From positions 1,439,218 through 1,503,217 of the forward strand of contig JNVV01000001.1 in assembly GCA_000733355.1 (NCBI GenBank): 64,000 nucleotides of DNA. Direction: 5' to 3'. Under the pieces are notes generated by a model. It did not search any database. It was not told the origin of the DNA and was given only the letters and a program-made list of their open reading frames with translations. Both the position numbers and the translations under genes were made by a program. This DNA is from Falciphora oryzae (lineage: Eukaryota > Ascomycota > Sordariomycetes > Magnaporthales > Magnaporthaceae). Every line of letters begins with the position of its first letter. The stretch's first letter is position 1. Below are positions 43,918-56,121 of the stretch, piece by piece.

Positions 43918-46569
43918 CTAGTTCGCCCTGAACATGGCAATCGTCTGGGGGAACACATTAATATTGTCCGCCCACGAGGCCAGGCTCGCGCCGTTCCGGT
44001 CAATCATGCTCAGCGAGCCGATGGTGTTGAGGTTGTAGATCCTCAGGTTGGACAGCGAGCCCTGGAGGTCGATGATGCTCGCCTGGCAGTTCTCGCCCGC
44101 GGCCACCGTCGAGCACGCGGTCGAGTAGTTGTTGAAGAAGCTGTAGTGGCCGGCCCCGTAGACGAGGAGGTCCTGCGAGTCGATGACGCGCAAGCCCCAG
44201 GCGCTGCACTTGCCGGCGCCGTTGCGGCAGCTGGCGCTGAAGTCGGGGTCGTTGAGGGCCGCCACGGCGGGGAAGGGCACGTTTGCCGTTGGGGTTGGCT
44301 GGAAGTATCTGTACATTAGGTTGGAACGGTTAGCAGACATCCAAACGGGAAGGGGGGGTAAGTAAGGGGGACACGAAATTATGGAATGGTGTAACAATAA
44401 ACTTACGGTGTCTCGGTCTGGAACTGGCTACCAAAAATGTTTCTGGTATTCACAAACTGGTAGTTGTAAAGAACAAAGTGCTCGCTAGCGGTGCCGACCA
44501 GCCAGAAGGTTCCGGCCGTGGACTCGATATCTAGCAGCATCGTCAGTTAAAAGACATCTTTCGAACAACCTCGAGGGCGGAAAAGAGATATAGCGTTGAT
44601 GCATAAAAACACTTACAAAGACCGCGTCCCGCATAGATTGTCGTCTGCGTCAGCGCCTGGTCGTCGATATCATGGTCGGCCGTCCAGATCCAGCAATTCT
44701 CCATGTAGAGGTTGCTCGCCGCCCGGGTGACGTGCATGCCCATGAAAGCAGCGATGCAGTTCGCATTGACGGCAGAGCTGCCGGGCGTCTTGAGGCACTG
44801 CGAGACCTGCAGGTTGCTGCCCGCGAAGCCGCCCACGCGCGTGTGCACGTCCCACATGCCGCTCGGCGTGCCCGACGTGGCCAGGTTCCACTCGATGAGC
44901 ACGGCGCCCGCCTGCGCGCCCTGCGTGCCCACGATGAAGTCGGACAGCTCGACGTAGCCGGCGGTCCCCGTCGCCGCGCCGACGCGCACGACGGCGCGCG
45001 GGTTGTTCATGTCTGCAAAGGCGGCGCCCGAGCCCATGATGAGGGGGAGCGCCTCGCCGACGACGCGCGAGCCCGGCGGGACGGTGATGGTCGACGTGAC
45101 GCGGTAGATGCCGTGGTCGAGCCAGAGGACCTTGCCCTGGGCCGCGGCCGTGTCGAGCGCCTGCTGCAGCGCGGTCGTGTCGTCGAAGGCGCCGTCGCCG
45201 CGCGCGCCGGCCGAGCGGGCCGTCAGGAAGGCCGAGGCGGGCAGCGACTCGTACTGCGGCTTGGAGCGCGTGTAGTAGCGCGACGAGCCGCTGGCCAGCA
45301 GGGAGGCCGGGCGCTGCGCCGGCGCGAAGCTGCCCTGCCAGCGGGTCGGCCCGTTGGGGGCGTACTGGTGGCCCTGGCCCCAGGCCGCGATGGTCATGGC
45401 GCCGGCGGAGCCCTGGAGCACGGTGGCGCCCGAGGCGGTCACGGCCGCGGGCACGTTGTTGAGCGACAGGTTCTCGATGATGACGCTGCCGGCCGTGCGG
45501 GGCTGCGAGTTGGCCGAGAAGGCCGTCTTGATGCCGATGGGGACGTTGGTGAAGCTGCTGTCGATGAGGGTCAGCGAGCCGACGTTCTGGGTGCCTGTGT
45601 TCGTCAGGGACGACATGTCGATGCCGGTTCCGCAGTCCTGGATGTCGAGGCCGTGGTAGGTCCAGCCCCAGTCCCACAGGTGGATGATGGCTGTCTGGCA
45701 GTTCCTGAACACGAGATTCCTCATGGTGTACTGCTGGTTGCCCATCGACGCCCCCGTAGCACCGCCGATGAAGGTGAGGTCCGACAGGAACCCGCCGCTC
45801 CCGCTCTCGATGAACAGACCGACATGCACGACCCCGGGGGTGGTAGGCATGCGGAAGACGATGTTCTGCAGACTCGTCGCCTGGCTGGTGGGCCAGTGGA
45901 TGCCCGTAGCCGCCGTGCCGGGGGCGATGTTGGTCGTGTCGATGATGAAGTTGCGGACCTGCTTGTAGAAGTTGTTGACGGCGATCCAGTTCAGCTCGCT
46001 CGTGTAGTACGGATTCCCGTCGATGAGGCCGAACCCAGAGAAGCCGGCGGTGGCCTTGAGGGTGGGCGGGTTCGAGGCGTCGCCGATCATCATGGTGAAA
46101 TACGGCGGGAGGAGCGACGAGGATATCAGATATGTGCCGGCAGGGAAATACACAAGCGCCGGGGTGGTTGTGGTCGATGCACAACCGCGCCCACATCTTC
46201 CCCCCGACTGGAGCGCCGCGTTGATGGCGGCAGTGTCGTCCGTGACGCCATCGCCTTGAAGCAGGCAGTCATCCATCAGCTACTGTCACGGGCCGTGACG
46301 TTCTTCCTACACAGCGTCCCCGAGGCGGATCACTTACCGCGAGCCCCGAAATCCTTGACATTGCGATAGACGTTATACCCCGCGGGGGCATAGGGCGCTC
46401 GGCTCTGGTCTGATGGAAAGAAGAGAGTTAGGAGACACGTTGTGGCAAGAGTCGTTGCAAGGAAATCAGGGGCTGGGACCTCACGAGAAATATCTCCAAG
46501 CCAGTAGGCCTCTGTCGTTGCCCACAGGAGCAAGGCAAAAAGAAGTGACGACGCGCGAAAGAGACGCAT
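43918..46569 (-). CDS. secreted GH55 exo-beta-1,3-glucanase
   Basis: Five exons: 46569-46485, 46409-46338, 46254-44617, 44530-44407 and 44308-43918 (769 residues, usual GH55 length). A cleavable signal (MRLFRASSLLFALLLWATTE) opens the protein. GH55 enzymes have two side-by-side right-handed beta-helices; each begins with the pectate-lyase-like motif. The first is YNVYRNVKDFGARGDGVTDD, across the exon 2/3 junction, and the second is RSAGARGDGAFDDTTALQQA. Also visible are YTMRNLVFRNCQTAIIHLWD with WGWTYHGLDIQDCG, and AASNLYMENCWIWTADHDID. It cleaves glucose from beta-1,3-glucan ends, for cell-wall turnover or attack on other glucans. The exon 3 acceptor is CAAG, less standard than the others, but it gives the conserved GDGVTDD frame; a TAG acceptor upstream leads into a stop. 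Confidence 0.94.
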
Positions 46570-47675
46570 TTTCTGCTCTTGGGCCCGGAATGTCTCTATA
46601 CCTAGGCTTCTCGTCTGCCTGGGTGACTGTAAAAGTCCAACAGGAGCCGCAGTGTAGAGCTACCCCGGAGAGAAGCCGCACAGGTGGCGCGAGGCTCCGT
46701 CGACCATTTTATAGCAGATTTTCCTTCCATTCTCGTTTGCCATCAATATTAGTCTTGGCCGGCTCATACCGACCAGAGTAACGTTCCCACCAGGGGATCT
46801 CCTGACAGGTGACGCTCGCGTCGTGGCCGGAGTGCGTTATTGACAGGGGCATCCACAAAAGGCAAGTGAGAGACTTTGCTTGCTGTGGGTGAGGGGAGTC
46901 TCGCTATGGATGGGAAGGGGAAAAAAGGCCGGCGTCCAGCGGTTGAACCGACAGACGGGACCAGCCGCGGGCTGTCTGGAGAGCACGCTCACAACACTAG
47001 CTGTGAGACAGAGAGATATCACATGAATCGTGGAGAAACCCACTGAGCTTAGGCGCCATGCTCGCGTCGTCGGCCCTTTTCCTCATGCTGTGGGGGAGGG
47101 CATAACCCACAGACGCCCATCGCGGAGGGCACGAGACCGGCCGAGGACCGTCCGTGTGAGGGCGTCCGGATGAGGGGACATCCCTGAGCTTGTCGCGTCT
47201 GGGCAAGACTTGCAGGGCGTGGCAGGCGCACAGCATAGCGAGTGACTGGGCTTGGCTTTCCACCCAGGCGCAAAAGTCAGATGTGATAATGACAAGAGCA
47301 AGCGTATGCCACGTCTCCGCGTTTTAGTGTTTTTGCGAGCTGGGGTTCCTGTGACTGCCAAATTACAGGGCCGCGAATCAGCTGCGGCAGGCAGGCAGCT
47401 TGGTCTGAGGGGGGCATCATGGATTGACCGGGATGCCGAAGTGGTGGGAAGGGAGGGGGAGCCGGGGCGGACGGGACTGCGCGACGGAACATTAACTTGA
47501 CGTGCCGGACAAATTGCGAGATATCAGGGCTTGGACCACCGGGCAGCGCCGGCTTGCCGACTGGCCCTGTGCCTGAGTCTGGTCCATGGGGCATCCCGGG
47601 AATGGGGGAGTCTCTTTTTTGCTGATATCCAGTCTGAGAACGTCTGTTGGACGCGATGCTTTCATAATATTATTC

Positions 47676-47698
47676 TTTTTTTTTTTTTTTTTTTTTTT
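47676..47698. repeat. T23 homopolymer
   Basis: A pure T run flanked by an AT-rich left side (ATAATATTATTC) and a pyrimidine-rich right side. It lies in non-coding sequence. Confidence 0.9.
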
Positions 47699-50600
47699 CC
47701 TTTCCTTTTCCCTCCCCGTGCATGAGGTCTCATCTCACCTCTTGGCCATCGCCGGCTTGCCCAGGTAGGAAGGAGGTCCGCGCCGTCGAGGCCCATTGGC
47801 ACGCGTGAACGGAGGCGCCTGCCGGAGTGGCATGTCCACTGTAGGTGGGTGGAGAGCTTGCCCATGGGATAGCAAAATCTCTACCGAATCATGCAGGTGA
47901 TGATGGCGATCTGTGATGCTGCCTCTCAGAGGTCAGGCTTCATTCAGGTGGGTGCGGTGGGGAGCGTTAGCGCGATCGGAGATTGCGATTGCGTGGAGCA
48001 CAAGCCCAGAACACCAGACTCACGACTCCATACAGCCAGCCACACATGGGTTTCTACAGAAGGTGAAAAGCCCTCCTGGATTCACTCCAAGCCGGTACAC
48101 CTGCATCAGCCACAGTCGCATGAGCAGCGCTGTCAACAGTCCTCCGGTCTCTAGCAGGAATCTCCGTCGGCCAAATAGCTACCTTGGGTAGAACTTCCAC
48201 GGCTTGGCGCCTGCAAAGCCATGTTGCATTCGACGGCCCCGACTCGTCGGCCTGGAGCCACTCACTAAACTGCCGATGGAAACAGTGGCCACCGCCGTGC
48301 CCCGAGGCCTCATTATGTGGCCTGCGTCCCTACCATGCAATCGGCCCGCACCCCATCCATTTCTCCACCTACCACAAGTGCGAGATGCCGATCTCTGCCG
48401 AGCGAACCATGGACGCCGAACGTGCCAGACAGACAGACAGCCTCCGTCCCCAGAGAGCTGCCTCGTGCTCAAGGGGCGCGTGAGCCTTGGGTCAGCTTGT
48501 CTCGTCTGCAAAGGAGAGACGTGGTATGGTTCTTATATAGCTTGATGCACAACAGGAGGCTCTCCATGGTACTTGTAGTATATTTGCTCGGGTTAAAAAT
48601 CTAGCAAAGCAACCCACCCAGGCGAGGCGAGCTGCAGGGAGCCTTCTTCGTAACATGACACATTCTGCCTATTCTGTCGGGGACGAAGCTATTCGTAGGT
48701 CTAGATTGCGTCGATGCAGCCCCACACAGCTTTTAAGTGTAGTCCGGGGGCGGGGGATGCACGAGTTTGGGGAACCTGGCAGGCTATGTCCTGGTTGTTG
48801 TGGAATGAACCAGCATTCCTTGCTAGATCTAGTAGAGGGGGATACGATATAATGCCTCGACGTTTTCTCTTGGAAACACCCAGCCTACCACGCGACTAGC
48901 GTCTGCCAGCAACCGACAGGTGCCGAGGCCCTAGTAGAGAAAGGAGGGTCAAGTGTGAGGGTGACTTGGAGTTACGCAACAGAAACAATTACCCCGGACA
49001 ATTTCCACGGCAGCAAATGCTCCGCAGCCCTCTTCTCCGCTTTCTCCAGCTTTCCCCAACCCCGTGGCCAAGGTCGAGCTCCCCGCTCTCTCCACACGGA
49101 GCAGGAGGGGCGTTTTTCTTTCCAATGGGGGCAGGTCAAATGCGACTGGTGGTTTGCCATGATGATTGCTACCTATCTGCTGTCTCCACGCGCAAGAGGG
49201 TCTAGCGTCGTGTTGTGTTGTTCAGTGGGCGGGCAGACACCCGCCGCTTGATGCCACCTATTATCAGTCAGGGCAGCTGGAAGAGGAGAGATGCGATGAC
49301 TCGGGCGTGTTTGTGTTTTTTGAGGGAGAAAAAAAAAAAAGGATGGCCAGACCTGTCACCAATCTAGGCACTCTTCATTCCCTCCGAATCGCTCAAGCTG
49401 GGAGACTCGACGCTCAGATCCTTGCTTCCCCGCCCCCACACCCGTGATAGTGAAATTGTGGGGAGACGATGGGGTGGGAACGCAGGCTGGGGTACAGCCG
49501 GGGATAATTGGTTTGGGAAGAACCAAACAATGGTGGGTGCGGGCTGACTGACCTCAACACACACGATCGAAGTCATCCACGGATAGGAACTACGCGGAGA
49601 GTATCCATGGTTTGCCGCTTGAATAGCATCACGACGTCCAGGACGGCTCTCGTGCTACATACGTGGTATACTGTATACTGCTGAGTTGACAAGCCGCACA
49701 CTGGGAGTCGATCCTTCAGATAGCGACCAACCCCGAGCCATCTCCACTGTTTCCACGTCACCCAGATCGAGTGGCGGCAGGCCGATCCGTCTCTCTCTGT
49801 TTCGAGAAATTTTATCCTCCTGTGTGCCTGCTTAACAAAGGCTCGCGGTGCAAGCGTCGAGAGGCTCGACCAGCATGGCAGGGTTTCCCCGGAAAATGCA
49901 GCTCGCCTGGCGCCAGATCCGTTCCCGATGGAGTCCGGGTCGCTGCCTGCGGTGCACAGAACAAGCATTGGCGGCCTGGGGCAAGTCAAAGGATTAGAGA
50001 GGAAAAGAAGAGCACAAAATACTATTGCCGTCACCCTGCGCCGCCTCCACCCAGATCATCTCTTCCTTGTCGCAGTGGCTTCCCAGCTCACCCCAAACTG
50101 CCATGTTTGGACTGGGACAACCCCTGCGCCCACGACTCGCCCCGAGCTCCCTTCTCCTCTTTTTCCCCGCCCGCAGCTTTGGGGTTTGGATCTCCCGTCC
50201 CCCCAAGCTTGCTTGCTTCCGTGTCCCGTTGTTGATCTGAAGCTGCCGTCTCTCTTGTCCGCCTGCCACAGCACGGTTGAGTTGAGGGTCCTTGCCCTCA
50301 CCGCTGCTCAGTTCCAAGCTCGCCGTTCGTTCGACTCCCGTTGCTTGGCGGCTGGTGTGCGTCTGCATCCGCGCCAGCACACTCCATCTAGTCCCTCCTT
50401 GTCACGGATCTTCCCCTCGACAGGCCGTTCGAAGCGCATCCCCACGCGACACACCACGAGCCAGACGACACAAAACAAAGACTCAGCCGTTCTTTCGGAC
50501 GCCCATCCGGTAATCTGCCCTCAATTTGGCGACAGATAGACTATCGAATCTGCGGAGGATAAACCGCCACTAGCCTAGCGGAGTGCGCCTGCACGCCCTT

Positions 50601-50786
50601 CCCTCATCCATCTTGTCTAACCGAACCCTGCCGTTGACTCTCCCCTCGTGTCACTTGTTGGAGTATCCTACCACCCAGCCCGACTCCTTCCCTCTGGCCC
50701 CCACCGTTGCTCGCTGCTTGTGGTGGCTGCCGCCCGAGATTCGAGACAGCAGGCAGGCCGTTGAGACCTCCTGCCGCGTCACACGT

Positions 50787-50787
<1 letters not shown>

Positions 50788-50831
<44 letters not shown>
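50788..50831. repeat. (CA)22 microsatellite
   Basis: An uninterrupted CA dinucleotide array of 44 bases, followed by further imperfect CA/CACA sequence to about 50860. It lies roughly 0.85 kb before the start codon of the C2H2 transcription factor, probably in its promoter or 5' leader. Confidence 0.95.
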
Positions 50832-50834
<3 letters not shown>

Positions 50835-51696
50835 CTCACAAGCACGCACACACATACACACTTCGAGACACCTCTGCACGTCTGCTCCCGCGCTACTGTT
50901 CCGAAGCCCTCTTCCGACCACTCACCCAAGCCATCCTGCCTTTGCCTGCTGCATACCCTAGTGTCGCGCCGTGTCCGTCATACGCGGATCTGGCAAACCC
51001 CCATTGCAGGGCAGCGTATCATTGCCTGCCGCCTCTCAGACCTTCCGGCGCTGTGTGTGCTGCAAGCCGGATGGCTCCCTGCTTTTTCTCTCTTGAAAGA
51101 ACGAAAATAGACGCAAGCCATCACCCCTGACCCCAGCGCCCCAGTGCCGGGCAAAAGTCCGATTGCACATCATCCCCTTGTCTGCGCTGGCTCCATCAGG
51201 GAAACCCTCTCGGTACTGGAGGAGGAGACGAGCAGGGCGGCCCGGTCCAGCGAAGAGCGGGGAGCGCAAGCGTTTTTTTATTGCGGAGGAAGTCTCTCCA
51301 CTTGAGCAGCCGAGTATAATAGCAAAGGATGGTTGATTTGCCCGATTCATCCTTCCGTATTTGCACTCACCCCGCAGAATACTCGAAGAAGTCTCCCTGA
51401 GCTCATCTCTTCTTGCGCTACTTGCTCCGCGTTCCGCTTTCCCCCTCGGACGAATCCCCCCCTTTTTTTTCGTCCTTGTGCGGCTGCCGGGACTCGCCCC
51501 TTGTCCTCCCCTTTTTTTCTCCCCCTCTCCCCGCCTGCAGCAACCGCGTTGTGCTGCGTAATTCGACCGACGCCCTCGGGCCTACTCCTCAAGAGGGCGC
51601 GTGTGGGCGCCGAGCTAGACACTCTCCGCCCTCCGTCCTCCGTGCTCCCAGCTCCTCAGGCCACTATCCTGCGGAATCACCAAGAAGCTAGCAAGC

Positions 51697-54600
51697 ATGC
51701 TGCCCATGCAGTCGATAGAGGCGCAGACGCCTTCCAGCATTGCCGAGGACAACGGGGAAAGCCGGCAGCAGAAGCCCAAGACCCTGCCGTGCAAGTACTG
51801 CAGCAAGCGGTTCAGGTGAGGGCACGACCACGGACTCTCTCCGGCGCTCCCCCGCGTCGTCCCTCCTCTATCGCATATTAGCTTACATTATTTCTTCCAC
51901 TTTAGGCGTGTGGAGCACGTCCAGAGACACGAGCGGACTCACACCAAGGAGAAGCCCTTTGCCTGCACCTGGGACCGGTGCGGGAAGACTTTCGGGCGAC
52001 GGTGAGTTTTAGAGTGCTACCTCCTTTTCTGTGGTTTCTTCATCTGCACCGTCGGCTCTGATTTGCTCTGTTGGGCACCCTGCTCCCTTCCTCTCCCTTC
52101 TCCGTTTCTTTTTCTTTTCTTAGTTCCCAGCATTTTAATCTCACCATCGGACGGTTAGCTTCCTCATGTGTGTGCGTCTGTGTTCCGCTTTCACCGCCTG
52201 ATCTTGTTTTTCTTCCTGTCTAACGCTTGCATGCCCACGCGTTTATCACCTGTTACCCAATCATTCTCGCTGCGTCCCGCCCTCTCTGCCCCCAAAACGA
52301 TACCGGATCGGACCCCTCCTTCTTCACTCTCAAAAAGCCAGGCCCCCTTTAAGCCGAACCCCCCTGGTCAACACTCTCTATCCTCGCTGGCGGTATCTGC
52401 CATCAAACGATCGAACCCGTCGAGGCGGTATCGTGAAAGGATGCCTACATGGATCTAGCATGGATCTTACATGAAACGTCGCCGCTGACCACCGCGCCGG
52501 CGAGCGCCGGAGAGTCCAGTGATCTCCTCGCTCGCCACAACAAGCTTGTCCACCTCAACGAGAGCAGCAAGGATGGCCCTCGGCCACGAAAGGCGTCGCT
52601 GGGGAGCGTGCAAGGGGGGCCGCCAGAGGGCCATGCAGGCGTCGAGATGCTCGGCCTGCAGCAGCAGCAACAGCAGCAGAGACCGCCGCCACCCCACTTC
52701 ACCCCTGAGAGCATGGCATCGTCGGTCGTGTCGCCCGATCAGCGGCTGGCGTCCCGAGCGGCGCCGGCCTGCAACCTTGATCTCCTCTCCGACGCCGCCA
52801 CGCATCTCGCCTCGGCCAGCGAGGTGGGCCAGATGCAGCACCCCATCATGCCCGAGCTCGGCCAGCACCCCGGCGGCCCCAGGGTGAAGCCGTATGACGA
52901 GGCTATGGCCTACCAAGAGCGGGGTCGGGAGCAGCACCAGGGGATGATGCACGGTGCATTTGCGGGACAGCAGCCTCCTCCGGCATCGTTTGACGACTAC
53001 AACTTGTTCTTGGACGACATGGGCAACTCGTCGCATTTTCTTCCGCCGGCGCTGGAGGCGGAGCAGCCCTTCAGTCTGTGGTCGCGCCAGCCAGGGGATA
53101 TGCACGGCCGAGGCGCGCTGAAGCCGGCACCGTCGTTCCCTTCAACGCGGTTCCCGTCGCTAGCGCCCGACGCAGCCGAGGGTTCGGCCGCGAGGATACA
53201 CGAGGACGGAATGAGGGCTCCGGCTTGGAGGATCTCGGCGGCTGATTACACCGTGATCAAGAGCCGTCTCGACGAGTTCTCCTCGGTCATCCCAAACGAC
53301 TTCATCTTCCCGTCCCGACACACCCTCACACGCTTTCTCGAGGGCTACATCAGCGGCTTTCATGAACACCTGCCATTTCTACACATACCCACTCTGGCGC
53401 CGGCCGAGATATCTCCGGAGCTGCTGCTGGCGACCCTGGCAGTTGGGGCGCTGTACCGGTTCGAAAGCCATCGGGGAAACGCCCTGTGGTACGCTGCCAA
53501 GGCTGTGGCCATGGAGCAAATAAGGAGGAGACATATCCACGAGGTCCATGGTCTACTCCCCACCCCCGCTGCCTATAGCCCGCACTCGACTCGGCCGTCA
53601 CCCAGTACGGGCTATCGGCACTCCTTCAACTCGGTCCAGCACGATCAGCCAATGACCCAAGAAACACACCGCGAGCCATAGTGAGTTGACTATCATTTTT
53701 GATGATTCGTCGTAGAACGTTAGGCCTATAGATCATCCCTCATTCTGACCCCCTGGAATTCTCCCAGCTCGCCCAACACCCCACAGTCCCGTCTCGAAAC
53801 CATCCAAGCGCTCCTCCTACTGTTCGTCGTCGGCCTCTGGGGCGCAAAGGCGATCCTCAACGACGCGCTCGCGCTGCAGAGCCAGATCGCGCTGCTGGTG
53901 CGCGAGGAGCGGCTCGTCTCGGAGCCGGGGCAGCAGGCGGCGGCGGCCGACTGGGACACGTGGGTCCGGGTCGAGGGCGCGGTCCGCACCAAGCTGATCG
54001 CGTACTGCTTCTTCAACGTGTGCAGCATCGCGTACAACACGCCGCCGCTGCTGCTGACGTCCGAGGTCAACCTCGCGCTCCCGGACTCGTCGCGCCTGTG
54101 GCGGGCCGAGTCGGCGTGGCAGTGGCAGGAGGCGCGCCAGGCGTACCCGCCGCGGCCCGAGGTGCCGCTGCAGGACGCCTTCTCGCGCCTGCTGAACCGG
54201 CCGTCGCAGGGCGCGCTCGTGCACGTGTCGTCGCTGGGCAACTACGTCCTGATCCACGCGCTGATCCAGCACGTCTACCTGCTCAAGCAGACGTCGTTCG
54301 CCATCGCCTCGCCGTTCGAGGTCCACCGCGGGCTCAAGGTCGAGGACATGGAGGAGGTGGCGCAGGCGCTGCGGGTCTGGCAGCTCGGCTTCGAGCAGCT
54401 CCAGGCGCGGGCGGGCGGGAGCGGAGACGGCTTCTCGGGCGGGCCGGTGGCGTCAAACTCGATCGCGCTCCTCAGGCTCGCGTACATCCGCCTCTACACG
54501 GACCTCAGCCCGAGCCGGACGCTCGAGACGCGCGACCACGTCCAGCTGGCGAACGCTTTTTACGACGCCCCGCTGCCGACCCGGAGTCCGAGGCTGCACC

Positions 54601-55178
54601 GGGCGCTCTTGCAGGCCATCCACTCGCTGGCGATGCTGGTCAAGGTCGGGGTCAACTATGTGGCGAGGACCAAGTCTCTTGAGTGGAGCATGCAGCATTC
54701 TCGTGAGTCCATGTTGCTTATCTTCGATGGCCTGATATGATTTAGTGCTAACTGGACATGATTCACACTTGAAGTGTGCAACCTAGACTGCGCAGTCCTC
54801 CTATCCAAGTGGCTCCTCACCCTAGCCTCCATCGGGCCGAACGAGCCGCCGCCCTCACAAGAAGAGAGGACCGTGCTCGAGTCGGTCCGGACGATGCTCA
54901 ACGAGACCGAGTTCGCGGTGCCCATCGACCCGTCGCTCTCGGGGCCCGGGAACGTGCCGTCGAGGATGGACGCGTCGCTGCCCACGAGCGACGGCGCCAG
55001 GCTGCGCCGGCTCGCCGCCGCCGTGATCCGGCTGTGGGCCGAGACGTTCAAGGGCAACCACATCTTCGAGGTCGTGCGCATCATGGCGCTGGGCCTCGAG
55101 GGGTACGCGGACCTGATCGAGAAGCCGCGGGACCGGACGCCGCTCGTCAGGCACGCGGCCAACCCTTCGCTTGGCTGA
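51697..55178 (+). CDS. C2H2 zinc-finger transcription factor with fungal_trans domain
   Basis: Five exons: 51697-51815, 51906-52001, 52520-53680, 53768-54702 and 54775-55178 (904 residues). Two adjacent C2H2 fingers lie at the N-terminus. The first is C32/C35/H48/H52 (CKYCSKRFR-RVEHVQRHERTH) and the second is C60/C65/H78/H83 (FACTWDRCGKTFGRRDLL-ARH). Each is interrupted by an intron; the second of these introns is 518 bases. The linker TKEKPF is the canonical TGEKPF type. A long Gln/Pro/Ala-rich region with a glutamine run follows. The C-terminal half from about residue 330 (SRHTLTRFLEGYISGFHEHL, PFLHIPTLAPAEISPELLLA) is the fungal-specific transcription factor domain PF04082, with RLETIQALLLLFVVGLWGAK inside it. 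The pairing C2H2 plus fungal_trans occurs in a class of Adr1/Klf1-like regulators; targets are unknown. The large gene-free upstream region suggests complex control. Confidence 0.9.
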
Positions 55179-56121
55179 GGAGGTTGTCGGGCTGTTGGCG
55201 GTCGCACACAACCGATAACCCCGCCTTTCTATGGGCGGGCTGCGGTGATGTCGTTTCAGAATCGGGCAATCGAGGGTACATGGCGCTTACTGCCTAACAT
55301 CTCGAGACAAGCCTACCTAGATGGTCACGGCCCTGAGAAGGGTACAGAAACTCGCAGGCCTCACCTCAGCCACGGGCGCTTCCGCCCAGGCGCAGGCGCG
55401 TGCCATTTCCGATTCAGCTGGTTCGTGCAAGGTCCTTTGACTGTTGCTGCCCGTGTTGGGTACTGTTTGTATAGACGCGCTGGCTGACGTGATATACAGG
55501 TAGCTCAACGGGGGCTAGGCTGGGGGCACAAGTGCGGACCGAACAGGGGCGGTGTCGAGAGGCAGCCCGTTCTGCCGCTCGCTCGCATCCCAGATCGGCA
55601 CGACACGCGTCGGCATCCTTTCTGGGGACTATGGCGTCCGACGAAGCGGCGTCGATGTGCTCTGCGCCTGGATATACCACTGGGATCGCGATCGAAGAGA
55701 GTTGGTTTAGTTTGATATATTTTGTTTGGATACAGCGAGGAGCCCGGGACGTTGTCTTCGTCGTTGAAACATCCCTTGGGAACCGAGGTCCCCTTGTTAG
55801 CGTCGCCAGCATCAGCGTTGGCTCTGCGATCTGCGAAGCTCCAAGACAATTGGGAACCCAAGCGATATAAATCATTTGCTGCCTGTAGCGACAGTTAAAT
55901 TGAAACATGTATGTGAACCTAGAATAAACAGAACAATTTGTCGTCCAAGTGTGTGCCTGTCCGCCCACAAGTTTGCGCCGAGCGCCTTTTCCCAATGGTA
56001 TCATAGCGCCGTGCCAAACAGTAACAATATTATAGAGGATGTTTCAAGAGTCCTCCTGCAACTCAATTTTTTTTTCTTTCTTTTTGTGTTGTGTTGCCTC
56101 ATCATCGATCGCAGTACCCCT
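55179..56121. other. convergent 3' intergenic region, nothing recognised
   Basis: About 0.94 kb between two stops. It contains short ORFs without domains and an AT-rich middle, and probably both 3' UTRs. Confidence 0.4.

Larger units (their letters stand above)
46570..51696. other. 5.1-kb gene desert upstream of GH55 and the C2H2 regulator
   Basis: No gene is supported. It holds a T23 run (47676-47698), an A12 run near 49330, and a (CA)22 array. From about 50000 onward it is strongly pyrimidine-rich, as expected for a long promoter and leader of the transcription factor gene, and contains several upstream ATGs. The segment next to 46570 is the GH55 promoter. A non-coding RNA cannot be ruled out. 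Confidence 0.45.

Noticed and set aside
44672..46369. 565-codon ORF on the plus strand opposite GH55
   Set aside because: An antisense shadow of a GC-rich coding exon: Arg/Gly/Ala-rich with no domain, while the minus strand encodes an intact GH55 with correct introns.
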